From NCBI GenBank assembly GCA_934446465.1, contig CAKSEF010000006.1, positions 1-51,397 on the forward strand: 51,397 bases of DNA. Reading direction: 5' to 3'. Numbering within the stretch: the first letter of the stretch is position 1; every line of letters begins with the position of its first letter. The notes under the pieces are model-generated. The model did not search any database, was not told where the DNA came from, and worked only from the letters and a program-made list of their open reading frames with translations. Below, piece by piece: positions 1 to 7,895 of this stretch. Origin of the DNA: an uncultured Oscillospiraceae bacterium (GTDB lineage: Bacteria; Bacillota; Clostridia; Oscillospirales; JAAYXM01). The translations under genes and the position numbers were made by a program.

Positions 1-671
1 TTATTAAACATATTGTCCGTTTCGGGTATTGACGGGGCGTGAACACTTATAACATCACACTCCGACAAAAGCTCGTTAAGCTCACACTTTTTTGCTCCGA
101 GTTCGTTTATCTGCTCTTCTGAAAGGAATGGGTCATACACAAGAATTTCAACGTGGAAATTGTGAAGCAGTTTAATCATATGGCGACCCACAAACCCTGC
201 GCTCACAATGCCGACCTTTATATCATAAAAATCAACCACTGATGCGTGGTTTTCACCCCATTTACCTTCTGCCGTATCGCGCGAAAGCCAATATACTCTC
301 TTGCTTCCGGTAATTGCAAGCGCAAGAGCCGTTTCCGCAACTCCTTCGCCTATTGCCGCCGCAGAGCCCGTTATTCGCACTCCTTTTTTTATCAGTTCGT
401 CCGATATTACGGGTTTTACGGAACCTGCGGCATGGAGAACAGCCTTTAGATTCGGGCATACGTCAAGTATTCTGCCGCCTATAACAGGGCTGTCCCACGA
501 TGTTACAATTACCGTCGAGTCCTTTGCAAAATCAATAACATAATCCATATCTGAAAAATCTTTTTTGTCGTATACTGCAACCTCGCCGTATTTTCTCAGA
601 CGTTCATAATACTTTTCCGCAAATACCTTATCGCGCCACGTTTCAGACAAAAGAATCGTGATTTTCTCCAT
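1..671 (-). CDS. D-2-hydroxyacid dehydrogenase family protein (3' end cut by window)
   Basis: The reading frame starts at ATG 671 behind the ribosome binding site AAGGGAA and stays open to the window edge, showing about 223 residues without a stop. The visible part has the substrate-binding half and the start of the NAD-binding half of the 2-hydroxyacid dehydrogenase family (D-3-phosphoglycerate dehydrogenase and relatives), including the family helix VAETALALAI near residue 120. The dinucleotide loop reads VGIVSAGFVGRHM, so the first glycine of the usual GxGxxG is serine. The catalytic Arg, Glu and His would lie in the missing part. It lies downstream of rhaBAD with a 98-bp gap, so it may belong to rhamnose or another sugar-acid catabolism. 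The substrate cannot be told from sequence, and the gene need not be co-regulated with the rha genes. Confidence 0.8.
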   Translation of the reverse strand, partial: MEKITILLSETWRDKVFAEKYYERLRKYGEVAVYDKKDFSDMDYVIDFAKDSTVIVTSWDSPVIGGRILDVCPNLKAVLHAAGSVKPVISDELIKKGVRITGSAAAIGEGVAETALALAITGSKRVYWLSRDTAEGKWGENHASVVDFYDIKVGIVSAGFVGRHMIKLLHNFHVEILVYDPFLSEEQINELGAKKCELNELLSECDVISVHAPSIPETDNMFN

Positions 672-769
672 ACAACTCGTTCCCTTCGTATTTGATGATA
701 TAATCATATAACATTCAAATACCTTTGTATTTACTTTTTTTCGTGTTATATTTGCAAGTTTTCTTTCGG

Positions 770-1588
770 TTATATTTCGAGAAAATCTTTGCGGTAATCC
801 ACCTTAAAATATTCCGCAAGCTCGCGCATCTGCGCATCACTTATCGTGTTTATTCTCGGCGTATTAACCGTAAGCATATATATCTGTGCCGCCTTTTCGA
901 CCGTTTCTATAAGTCCGAACGCTTCGTCAAGATTTTTCCCCGCTCCGTAAACTCCGTGGAGACCCCAGATTACCACGCGGAAATCGCGGAATTTTTCAGC
1001 CGTTGCCATTCCGATTGAGTTAGTCCCGCAGAGCATCCACGGAAGCACTCCTACTCCCTCCGGAAAAACAACAATACATTCAGTGCACATCTCCCAAAGC
1101 GAATGAGTGAATTTTTTATCATCGAGTTCGTGAATATAATTCATGGCAAGTGTATACGTCGGGTGTGTGTGCATTACGACCCTGTTTTCCGGGTCTATTT
1201 TCAGTCTCTCGATATGGCTCATCAGGTGCGCGGGGAGCTCGGACGTGAATCGTCCGCTGTCCTCATATCCCCAGAGGAGTTCTGCCGTGTGTCCGTCATT
1301 TGCTATACGGATTATTCCGAGATTTAATTCAGGGCGTGCTTCAACATTTTTGAAATACTTTCCCGTACCCGTAACAATAAAGATTTTCCCGACAAGCTCT
1401 TGTGCTTCAAATCCAATCGGTATGCTTCTTATAATGCGAGAGGTATCTATGTACTGCGAAACCTCATCTTCATCAAGCAGCAAACTGATGTTTCCACCGT
1501 TGCGCTCATCCCATCCGAGCCTGTACATATTCGATGTTGTATTGCACATTTCTTTCAAAAACGGCGCATCATATATATTTTTATACAT
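770..1588 (-). CDS. rhaD: L-rhamnulose-1-phosphate aldolase
   Basis: This cytoplasmic class II aldolase splits L-rhamnulose 1-phosphate into dihydroxyacetone phosphate and L-lactaldehyde, the last step of the rhaBAD route. The 272-residue length matches the family (about 274). The zinc ligands are visible as H140 and H142 in the MHTHP motif and H211 in LHGVYG, and the catalytic glutamate is E117 in SELPAH. The ATG at 1588 has the ribosome binding site AAGAGGGG seven to eight bases upstream. It begins 4 bp after the rhaA stop, so the two genes are almost certainly cotranscribed. No intrinsic terminator is visible after its stop; the next 98 bp are AT-rich. No lactaldehyde reductase (fucO-like) gene is present in this window, so the fate of lactaldehyde is not shown here. 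Confidence 0.96.
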   Translation of the reverse strand: MYKNIYDAPFLKEMCNTTSNMYRLGWDERNGGNISLLLDEDEVSQYIDTSRIIRSIPIGFEAQELVGKIFIVTGTGKYFKNVEARPELNLGIIRIANDGHTAELLWGYEDSGRFTSELPAHLMSHIERLKIDPENRVVMHTHPTYTLAMNYIHELDDKKFTHSLWEMCTECIVVFPEGVGVLPWMLCGTNSIGMATAEKFRDFRVVIWGLHGVYGAGKNLDEAFGLIETVEKAAQIYMLTVNTPRINTISDAQMRELAEYFKVDYRKDFLEI

Positions 1589-1592
1589 AATT

Positions 1593-2849
1593 CTATCCCC
1601 TCTTGCTTAAAACTTTTTCTTCGTAATCCTCTATTTCTTTAAACCAATCCCTGTCGCAGGGTTTTCCGCAGCGGCGGCAATACTCGTTCCAAACATCCCC
1701 GAAAGGCATCGTTTTCAGTTCTTCCTGCAAAACCATCAGTTTTGTAAAGTTGCCTGCATTCTGAAGCGCGCGAAGTTCACCATTCGGGCAAAGAAGCGCA
1801 AACAGAAGTGATTTTTGGAGATTTCGGAAACCTGTAACCCATGCAGAAACGCGGTTAATTGAGGCATCAAAATAGTCGAGCGCTATAAACACGCGGTCAA
1901 GTGCATCACAGCGTACAATTTCTTTGCAAATTTCGCGTGTTTCGTCATCGAATAAGACAACGTGGTCAGAATCCCATCTCACACCGCGTGTTATATGTAA
2001 GGCCATTTTCTCGTCGTAGGCAAGAATTGAAGATATTTTATCAGATACAAGCTCTGTCGGGTGATAATGTCCGTTATCCATAAGGCAGATGCAGTCATCG
2101 CGCGACGAAGCATATTTCAGACACCACTCTGCAGACCCGACAGTATAGCTTTCGACGCCTATTCCGAAAACCTTGCTCTCGGCGCATGGATACACTTTGT
2201 TTTTGTCGAATTTTTCCGAGAGTATTTCATCAAACGACTTTTTGTATCTTATTCTCGGCCCTATTCTGTCGGCGGGCAAGTCCTTATAGCCATCACCTGT
2301 CCATATATTCATGACGCATGGCTTTCCAAGCTCATCGGCAAGATACTGCGAAATTCTTATGCAGGCACGGCCGTGCTCAACCCAAAACTTTCTTACATCC
2401 TCGTTTGGAGACGAGAGCGTGAGCGGGTCGCACATGGGATGAGAAAAAAATGTGGGATTGAAATCACAGCCAAGTCCGCGAGCCTTGCAAAAATCAACCC
2501 ATTTTTTAAAATGCTTAGGCTCGAGTTTGTCGCGGTCTGCCCAGCCGCCGTTTTCCTCGTCAAAAATTGCATAACACGCATGAAGATTCATTTTTACCTG
2601 CCCCGGAACGAGTGAAATCACTTTGTCTATGTCCGACATTAGTTCCTCGGGTGTTCTTGCTCTTCCCGGATAATTGCCCGTTGTTTGAATACCGCCGCTG
2701 AGCGAGGTTTCTTCTTTCGAGTCAAAGCCTCTGACATCATCACCTTGCCAGCAATGAAGCGCAATCGGGACCTTTTTCAATCTTTCTATCGCCGATTCTG
2801 TATCTATGCCGATTGCCCCATACCTTTTCTTTGCTTCGCTGTAACTCAT
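1593..2849 (-). CDS. rhaA: L-rhamnose isomerase
   Basis: This enzyme interconverts L-rhamnose and L-rhamnulose, the first step of rhamnose catabolism. At 418 residues it matches the E. coli type enzyme (419). The N-terminal block IALHCWQGDDVRGFD, the central WTGDGYKD segment and the metal-site region MDNGHYHPTE are typical of the RhaA TIM barrel that uses Mn or Zn. The start ATG at 2849 overlaps the rhaB stop as ATGA, and an AAAGGAG ribosome binding site lies inside the end of rhaB, which points to translational coupling. Gene order rhaB-rhaA-rhaD is the common operon arrangement. Confidence 0.97.
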   Translation of the reverse strand: MSYSEAKKRYGAIGIDTESAIERLKKVPIALHCWQGDDVRGFDSKEETSLSGGIQTTGNYPGRARTPEELMSDIDKVISLVPGQVKMNLHACYAIFDEENGGWADRDKLEPKHFKKWVDFCKARGLGCDFNPTFFSHPMCDPLTLSSPNEDVRKFWVEHGRACIRISQYLADELGKPCVMNIWTGDGYKDLPADRIGPRIRYKKSFDEILSEKFDKNKVYPCAESKVFGIGVESYTVGSAEWCLKYASSRDDCICLMDNGHYHPTELVSDKISSILAYDEKMALHITRGVRWDSDHVVLFDDETREICKEIVRCDALDRVFIALDYFDASINRVSAWVTGFRNLQKSLLFALLCPNGELRALQNAGNFTKLMVLQEELKTMPFGDVWNEYCRRCGKPCDRDWFKEIEDYEEKVLSKRG

Positions 2850-4282
2850 ATTTTAAACTCCTTTACATCAAAACTTCTTTTTATTGCCTTTCTGGCCTCA
2901 TTCAAATTTGAAAACTCACCGTCTGCAATCATCTGTACTATTAAATTTCCTATTGCCGTACCCTCCGTCGGTCCTGCGAAAACCGGAAGTTTTGTTTCTT
3001 CCGCCGTGATTCTGTTTAGATACTCATCCCGGCAGCCTCCGCCGACTATATTCACGGATTTAAACTTTCTTCCTGTTAGTTTCTCAAGCTCTGATATTGT
3101 TTCGGCATAGCACTTTGCAAGGCTTAAATATACACACTTTACAATCTCGCCAACGCTTTTCGGAACTGCCTGACCCGTGCATTTGCATTCATCTTTTATT
3201 TCTTCAATCATGCTGCGAGGTGAAAGAAAACGGTTCTTATTAACATCTATTACGCTTTTAAATTCTGCCCTCTCTGCCTCAGCAACAAGTTCATCAAAAC
3301 TCCATTGCTTTTCGCTCCGTTTTTCGTTTCCTTTTATGTAAGAGGTGCCGTTGAGTTCCCGTCTGACAGATTGTATCATCCACAGCCCCATTATGTTTTT
3401 CAGATAACGGTATCTATACCAGGCTCCGCCTTCGTTTGTGAAATTCTTCTTCAAGCTCTCTGATGTTGTAATCGGCTCTCTGTTTTCAACACCCAATAAG
3501 CTCCACGTTCCCGACGAGATGTATACGGCATCGTCATTTTCGGCCGGAACTGCCAAAAAGGCAGACCCGGTATCATGAGTTGCCGGTAAAATAACAGATG
3601 AATTAAACCCGACTATTTTTTGGATTTCCACCGAAAAATCGCCGAGCACAGTTCCCGGCATTGCAAGAGAACCAAATATTTCCCGAGAAATACCGAGTTT
3701 GTCAATTATCTCAAAATCCCATGTTTTTTCATGCGTATTCACCATGTTTGTCGATGTCGCGTTGGTGTACTCGTTCTGCATAATTCCCGTGAGCCTGTAA
3801 TTCATATATTCCGGAATCATGAGAAACCTCGATGCGGCGTCAAGTTGTTTCGGGTGTTCCTTTTTTAATGCCGTAAGCTGATAAATTGTGTTAAATTTCT
3901 GATATTGTATTCCCGTTTTTTTATATAGCATTTCAGGCGATATCAATTCTTCCACCACCATGCGTATGCCGTCTGTTCTCGAATCGCGGTATGAAACCGA
4001 ATCTCCGAGCATCTTTCCGCGGTCATCAAGAAGGACGTAGTCCACTGCCCAAGTATCTACACCCACAAATTCGGGAATCTTTCCTGCTCTTCGACACTCT
4101 TTGAGTCCGTTTAATATCTCGTCAAAAAGTGCTTCCGTGTCCCAGCAGTCATGACCGTTTTTTCTTATAAGGCTGTTTTCAAAACGGTAAATCTCCTCTG
4201 TTATTATCCTTCCGCCTTTGACGTAACCCAGGACGTGTCTTCCCGATGATGCTCCTATATCTATGGCCATGAAGTATTTCAT
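2846..4282 (-). CDS. rhaB: Rhamnulokinase
   Basis: This is a FGGY-family sugar kinase that phosphorylates L-rhamnulose with ATP to give L-rhamnulose 1-phosphate. The phosphate loop DIGASSGRH near the N terminus, the middle motif SSGTWSLLGVE and the adenosine-binding motif VGGGCRDEYLNR near residue 420 identify it as RhaB. I place the start at the ATG at 4282 (478 residues, MKYFMAIDIG). The ribosome binding site AAAAGAGGT at 4290-4298 is seven bases from this ATG but only one base from the in-frame ATG at 4288. It is the first gene of the rha operon and ends in an ATGA overlap with rhaA. Confidence 0.95.
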   Translation of the reverse strand: MKYFMAIDIGASSGRHVLGYVKGGRIITEEIYRFENSLIRKNGHDCWDTEALFDEILNGLKECRRAGKIPEFVGVDTWAVDYVLLDDRGKMLGDSVSYRDSRTDGIRMVVEELISPEMLYKKTGIQYQKFNTIYQLTALKKEHPKQLDAASRFLMIPEYMNYRLTGIMQNEYTNATSTNMVNTHEKTWDFEIIDKLGISREIFGSLAMPGTVLGDFSVEIQKIVGFNSSVILPATHDTGSAFLAVPAENDDAVYISSGTWSLLGVENREPITTSESLKKNFTNEGGAWYRYRYLKNIMGLWMIQSVRRELNGTSYIKGNEKRSEKQWSFDELVAEAERAEFKSVIDVNKNRFLSPRSMIEEIKDECKCTGQAVPKSVGEIVKCVYLSLAKCYAETISELEKLTGRKFKSVNIVGGGCRDEYLNRITAEETKLPVFAGPTEGTAIGNLIVQMIADGEFSNLNEARKAIKRSFDVKEFKI

Positions 4283-4329
4283 AAACATTACCTCTTTTCA
4301 ATAAATATAGCACAGAAAGCATTGAGATA

Positions 4330-4369
4330 ACAGGTCCTGTATTTATAAAAAATGTCCTTTCATGCACAA
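4330..4369 (-). promoter_or_regulatory. Candidate promoter and operator of the rha operon
   Basis: On the minus strand a -35-like TTGTGC (4364-4369) and a -10-like TATAAA (4342-4347) are 16 bp apart and would give a leader of about 50 nt before rhaB. The near-palindrome ACAGGTCCTGT (4330-4340) lies at the expected start point. The word GTCCT recurs 20 bp away (4334 and 4354), about two helical turns, which would suit a regulator binding direct repeats. The -35 match is weak. No regulator gene for rhamnose is present in the window. Confidence 0.35.
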
Positions 4370-4374
4370 CATGA

Positions 4375-4410
4375 TAACAAAACACGCATGGTGAACACCA
4401 CGCGTGTTAA
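4375..4410 (-). terminator. Intrinsic terminator of the polysaccharide operon
   Basis: The segments 4381-4392 and 4397-4408 form a 12-bp stem with a four-base loop. In minus-strand RNA the only imperfect position is a G-U pair, while plus-strand RNA would have an A-C mismatch there. In the minus direction it is followed by TTTTGTTAT. It lies 11 bp after the capG stop and separates the polysaccharide operon from the rha operon. Confidence 0.85.
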
Positions 4411-4418
4411 AAAAATAA

Positions 4419-5561
4419 CTATTTTTTTCTCCAAACCATTTTATTGACTATGCCTGTATAACTCTGAATAATTTTAACCACTTTTGCGCTTACGTTCTCA
4501 TCCGCATAATTTTCGACAGGCAGTCCCAAATCACCGTTTTCGTTCATTGAAACAGCAACATCTACCGCTTGTAATACCTGTTCTGTTGTAATGCCCGCAA
4601 GCACAAAATTACCGCGGTCAAGAGCTTCCGGACGTTCGGTGGACGTTCTTATGCAGACGGCCGGAATGGGATTTCCTATCGAAAGAAAGAAGCTGCTTTC
4701 TTCAGGAAGCGTTCCGCTGTCTGAAACTACGGCAAACGCATTCATTTGCAGGTTATTATAATCGTGGAACCCGAGAGGTTCATGTTTTATCACGCGCTTA
4801 TCAAATTCAAAACCGCGGGCTTCGATGAATTTCTGGCTTCGCGGATGACACGAATATAAAATCGGCATATCGTATTTTTCGGCGATTGCATTCACCGCAT
4901 TCATAAGACTGAAGAAATTCTCTTCTGTATCTATATTTTCTTCACGGTGTGCGGAAAGCAAGATATATTTTTTCCTTTCAAGCCCGAGCTTTTCGAGGAC
5001 TTTGCTTGCGCGGATTTTATCAAGGTTTGCATGGAGCACCTCAGCCATCGGCGAACCCGTAACATATGTACGCTCCTTAGCTACGCCTGAGGCATTGAGA
5101 TATCTCCGAGCATGCTCGGAATAACACATATTAACATCCGATGTAACATCGACGATGCGTCTGTTTGTCTCCTCCGGAAGGCACTCGTCAAAGCACCTGT
5201 TCCCTGCTTCCATATGAAAAATCGGGATGTGAAGCCGTTTTGCGGCAATTACCGAGAGACAGGAGTTTGTATCGCCGAGAACGAGAAGTGCGTCGGGTTT
5301 TACTTCCGTCATAAGCTCATATGACTTTGCAATTATATTTCCTATCGTCTCGCCGAGGTTTTTGCCGACGGATGAAAGGAAGTAATCGGGCTCGCGAAGC
5401 TCTAAATCCTCAAAAAATACCTGATTGAGCGTATAGTCGTAGTTTTGACCCGTATGTACGAGTATTTGGTCGAAGTATTTATCACACGCTTTTATAACTG
5501 CCGAAAGCCTGATTATTTCGGGACGCGTTCCGATAATTGTCATCAATTTTAATTTACTCAT
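4419..5561 (-). CDS. capG: UDP-N-acetylglucosamine 2-epimerase family protein, CapG/FnlC type (UDP-FucNAc forming)
   Basis: A 380-residue GT-B fold epimerase of the WecB/CapG family. Visible motifs are GTRPEI (residues 11-16), HTGQN (36-40), HMEAGNR (116-122) and AHREEN (204-209), which form the nucleotide-sugar site. In the Cap5/Cap8 and Fnl pathways this enzyme epimerises C2 of the L-talose intermediate to give UDP-N-acetyl-L-fucosamine. That role, rather than UDP-ManNAc formation, is inferred because capF and capE homologues lie just upstream in the same operon. The ATG at 5561 follows the capF stop by 2 bp, with an AAGAGGTG site inside the end of capF. It is the last gene before the terminator. 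Confidence 0.9.
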   Translation of the reverse strand: MSKLKLMTIIGTRPEIIRLSAVIKACDKYFDQILVHTGQNYDYTLNQVFFEDLELREPDYFLSSVGKNLGETIGNIIAKSYELMTEVKPDALLVLGDTNSCLSVIAAKRLHIPIFHMEAGNRCFDECLPEETNRRIVDVTSDVNMCYSEHARRYLNASGVAKERTYVTGSPMAEVLHANLDKIRASKVLEKLGLERKKYILLSAHREENIDTEENFFSLMNAVNAIAEKYDMPILYSCHPRSQKFIEARGFEFDKRVIKHEPLGFHDYNNLQMNAFAVVSDSGTLPEESSFFLSIGNPIPAVCIRTSTERPEALDRGNFVLAGITTEQVLQAVDVAVSMNENGDLGLPVENYADENVSAKVVKIIQSYTGIVNKMVWRKK

Positions 5562-5563
5562 TT

Positions 5564-6706
5564 TTACACCTCTTCATAGAATGTGTCGGGCTTATTCGGG
5601 TCAAAGCACTCATTTGCCCACATAAATGTTATCATATCGGTATCTCCGAGGTTCTCTATGTTATGTGTATATCCTGTGGGAATGTCCACAACCTCAATTT
5701 TATCTCCCGAGACAAAATACTCATAAACCTTGTCTTCGCCTATTTTTCTGAAGCGTATCACGCCATGGCCCTTCACAACCGCAAATTTTTCATTTTTGGT
5801 ATTATGCCAGTGATTTCCCTTTGTAATTCCCGGTTTTGATATATTTACGCTGAATTGCCCGCGCTCCGGAGTGCGGATTATCTCGGTAAAGCTTCCCCTT
5901 TCATCGCAATTCATTTTCAGGTCATATGAAAAGCTGTCCTCCGGAAGGTATGACAGGTATGTAGCATAGAGTTTTTTTGTGAATGCGTCCCTCATATCGG
6001 GGACTGCGCATTTCTTTCTGTTTTCTTTAAACGAATAAATCAAATCCACAATTTCTCCGAGTTTAATTTCGTGAACAATCGGAACTTCACAATATTTTCC
6101 GTTTCTGTTTGCCTTTTCTCCGAGCGCACGAATAAGTTCATCTACCACGTCATCAATATATACAAGCCTCATGTTGACATTTCGGTCATTAACCGTTATT
6201 GGGAGGTCATGCGCTATATTATTGCAGAATGTTGCAACCGCGCTGTTGTAGTTCGGTCGGCACCACTTTCCGAAAACATTCGGAAAACGGTAAACCAAAA
6301 CATCAGCACCTGTTTTGCGCGAATATTCAAAGAACAGCTCCTCGCCCGCTTTTTTTGATTTTCCGTATGGGTTATCAAGCGCAGCTTGGATTGACGATGA
6401 GAGCATTACCGGGCATTTATTATTGTGTTTTTCCAAAGTATTCAGGAGTGTTTCCGCAAAACCGAAATTCCCGCTCATGAACTCGCTCTGCTCCTTAGGT
6501 CTGTTTACCCCTGCAAGGTTAAATACAAAATCCGCTTCCCTGCAATATTCGTCAAGCTCATTCGCTTTTGAATCGATGTCATATTCAAAAATATTTATAT
6601 CTGCGTCTAATTCCCTCGTTTTGTCCTTTCCGTCCCTTACGCACTTAATCGCTTCAACGAGATTTCTCCCAACAAAGCCTTTGGCACCCGTTACAAGTAT
6701 ATTCAT
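5564..6706 (-). CDS. capF: CapF-type bifunctional epimerase/reductase (SDR plus cupin)
   Basis: A 380-residue fusion of an extended short-chain dehydrogenase and a C-terminal cupin, the layout of CapF/FnlB. The NADPH loop GAKGFVG is at residues 7-13 and the YxxxK pair is Y114/K118. The cupin begins near residue 260 and shows the likely metal ligands H299, H301, E306 and H348. The known enzyme C3-epimerises the CapE product in the cupin domain and reduces the 4-ketone in the SDR domain, yielding UDP-2-acetamido-2,6-dideoxy-L-talose. I chose ATG 6706: it starts directly at the Rossmann strand MNILVTG, sits 4 bp after the upstream stop and has CAAGGGG ahead of it. A longer in-frame start at 6769 would run through the upstream gene and add unrelated residues. 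Confidence 0.93.
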   Translation of the reverse strand: MNILVTGAKGFVGRNLVEAIKCVRDGKDKTRELDADINIFEYDIDSKANELDEYCREADFVFNLAGVNRPKEQSEFMSGNFGFAETLLNTLEKHNNKCPVMLSSSIQAALDNPYGKSKKAGEELFFEYSRKTGADVLVYRFPNVFGKWCRPNYNSAVATFCNNIAHDLPITVNDRNVNMRLVYIDDVVDELIRALGEKANRNGKYCEVPIVHEIKLGEIVDLIYSFKENRKKCAVPDMRDAFTKKLYATYLSYLPEDSFSYDLKMNCDERGSFTEIIRTPERGQFSVNISKPGITKGNHWHNTKNEKFAVVKGHGVIRFRKIGEDKVYEYFVSGDKIEVVDIPTGYTHNIENLGDTDMITFMWANECFDPNKPDTFYEEV

Positions 6707-6710
6707 TATC

Positions 6711-7895
6711 CTACCCCTTGTCTTTAAACCCGAGTCCGACAAACTCGAGTTCCCTTTTTCTCTCTTCAACTTCTTCGTCTGTTATCTTATTCAGATAATT
6801 CTTATAGGCTTTCGCATCATCTGCGCGAAAAACCAGAACGTAAAACAAACGCACAATCCAAAAAACAGGCAGTAAAAACGGGAGTTTTTCCAAAATACTG
6901 TATTTAAGCTTCATACTTCTAAGCGGCGGAAATGCTGCCGAGAAAACACGTCTTCTGCGCTCACTGTCATTTTTCCCGCCGTAACCTGCGTTCCGCGCAA
7001 AGTTTGAAATTTCCGTAATTTCTTTTTTTCCGTATTCCCCGCTCTCAAAAATCGTATCGGTTATTTTCTCGGTTCGTGCATCCTCATTGCCGTCCTCAAA
7101 CCATACGGAAAGAGTGTTTAAAACATATTTGTGAAAGGTATCGAGTCCGAGTTTTTTCAGTGAGTGCTGTATGTAAACTTCATCCATATTCGGCTTCGCG
7201 CGACGATACATCCAGATATCCAAAAAATGCTTAATTCCTATTCCTGATATCCTGTAATGCTTCGCAAAATGCGCAAAAAGATAAATATAGAAATCCTCAT
7301 CGGCGAAATGGTATTCACAGCTTTTACTGCTTTTTTTTGCAAATTTCCAACCTTCGCCGAAATATTTGTAGAGGTCGACATTATAGCTTGTCATTATCCG
7401 CTTATGAAGCTCGACGGTTACAACCCCATTTTTCCAAACAAGCTCATGGTCGCTTTCATATTCAAACTCATAACCCATACCGAGCATCAGCTTTTCTATA
7501 ACGTCATACTGCTTTGGGCGAATAAGAATATCAACATCTCCCATGTGCCTCATTTCAGGGCGCGGATAGATACCCTTCATAATTATCCCTTTAAGCGGCA
7601 AGTAATCAATATTGTTGGCTTTGAATGAATCAAAAATTTTTGTTGATTCGTATATTTGATTTTCGCTCAATTCGAGCTGAGCGCACACCGAAGGGAATAA
7701 TCCTTGCATAAACTCGGAAGTTTTGTCAATACCGCATTTTGCCGCACCGTAGTACAAAATAGCGGATATCTGATGTTCTTTTGCTATTTTTGCCGCCGAA
7801 AACAAATCCGCACCTTTGTCAAGCTCCCCGCACTCGTTTAAAAGCGCACTGCGGACAAGCCGTATAACCGTCCGCTTCAGGGATTCGGAAATCAT
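6711..7895 (-). CDS. Putative nucleotidyltransferase family protein (NTP_transf_5-like)
   Basis: A 394-residue protein resembling the uncharacterised nucleotidyltransferase family NTP_transf_5. The core block LPLKGIIMKG (99-108) followed by GDVDILIRP (119-127) supplies a strand-turn and the D-x-D metal pair (D120, D122) of the polymerase-beta superfamily. The later VTVELHKRI fits the third acidic position. The C-terminal half is helical with a hydrophobic, possibly membrane-associated segment near residues 330-360. The start at 7895 forms an ATGA overlap with capE and has GTGGAGGG seven bases upstream, so an in-frame ATG at 7910 is unlikely. It lies between two consecutive enzymes of UDP-FucNAc synthesis. 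The substrate is unknown; transfer of a nucleotide or a phospho-group to a sugar precursor is only a guess. Confidence 0.7.
   Translation of the reverse strand: MISESLKRTVIRLVRSALLNECGELDKGADLFSAAKIAKEHQISAILYYGAAKCGIDKTSEFMQGLFPSVCAQLELSENQIYESTKIFDSFKANNIDYLPLKGIIMKGIYPRPEMRHMGDVDILIRPKQYDVIEKLMLGMGYEFEYESDHELVWKNGVVTVELHKRIMTSYNVDLYKYFGEGWKFAKKSSKSCEYHFADEDFYIYLFAHFAKHYRISGIGIKHFLDIWMYRRAKPNMDEVYIQHSLKKLGLDTFHKYVLNTLSVWFEDGNEDARTEKITDTIFESGEYGKKEITEISNFARNAGYGGKNDSERRRRVFSAAFPPLRSMKLKYSILEKLPFLLPVFWIVRLFYVLVFRADDAKAYKNYLNKITDEEVEERKRELEFVGLGFKDKG

Noticed and set aside
770..1610. Plus-strand open frames across the rha and polysaccharide regions, for example 1143-1610 and 2061-2615
   Set aside because: They lie opposite well-recognised genes, have no ribosome binding sites and show no protein family features; they are by-products of codon use on the other strand.
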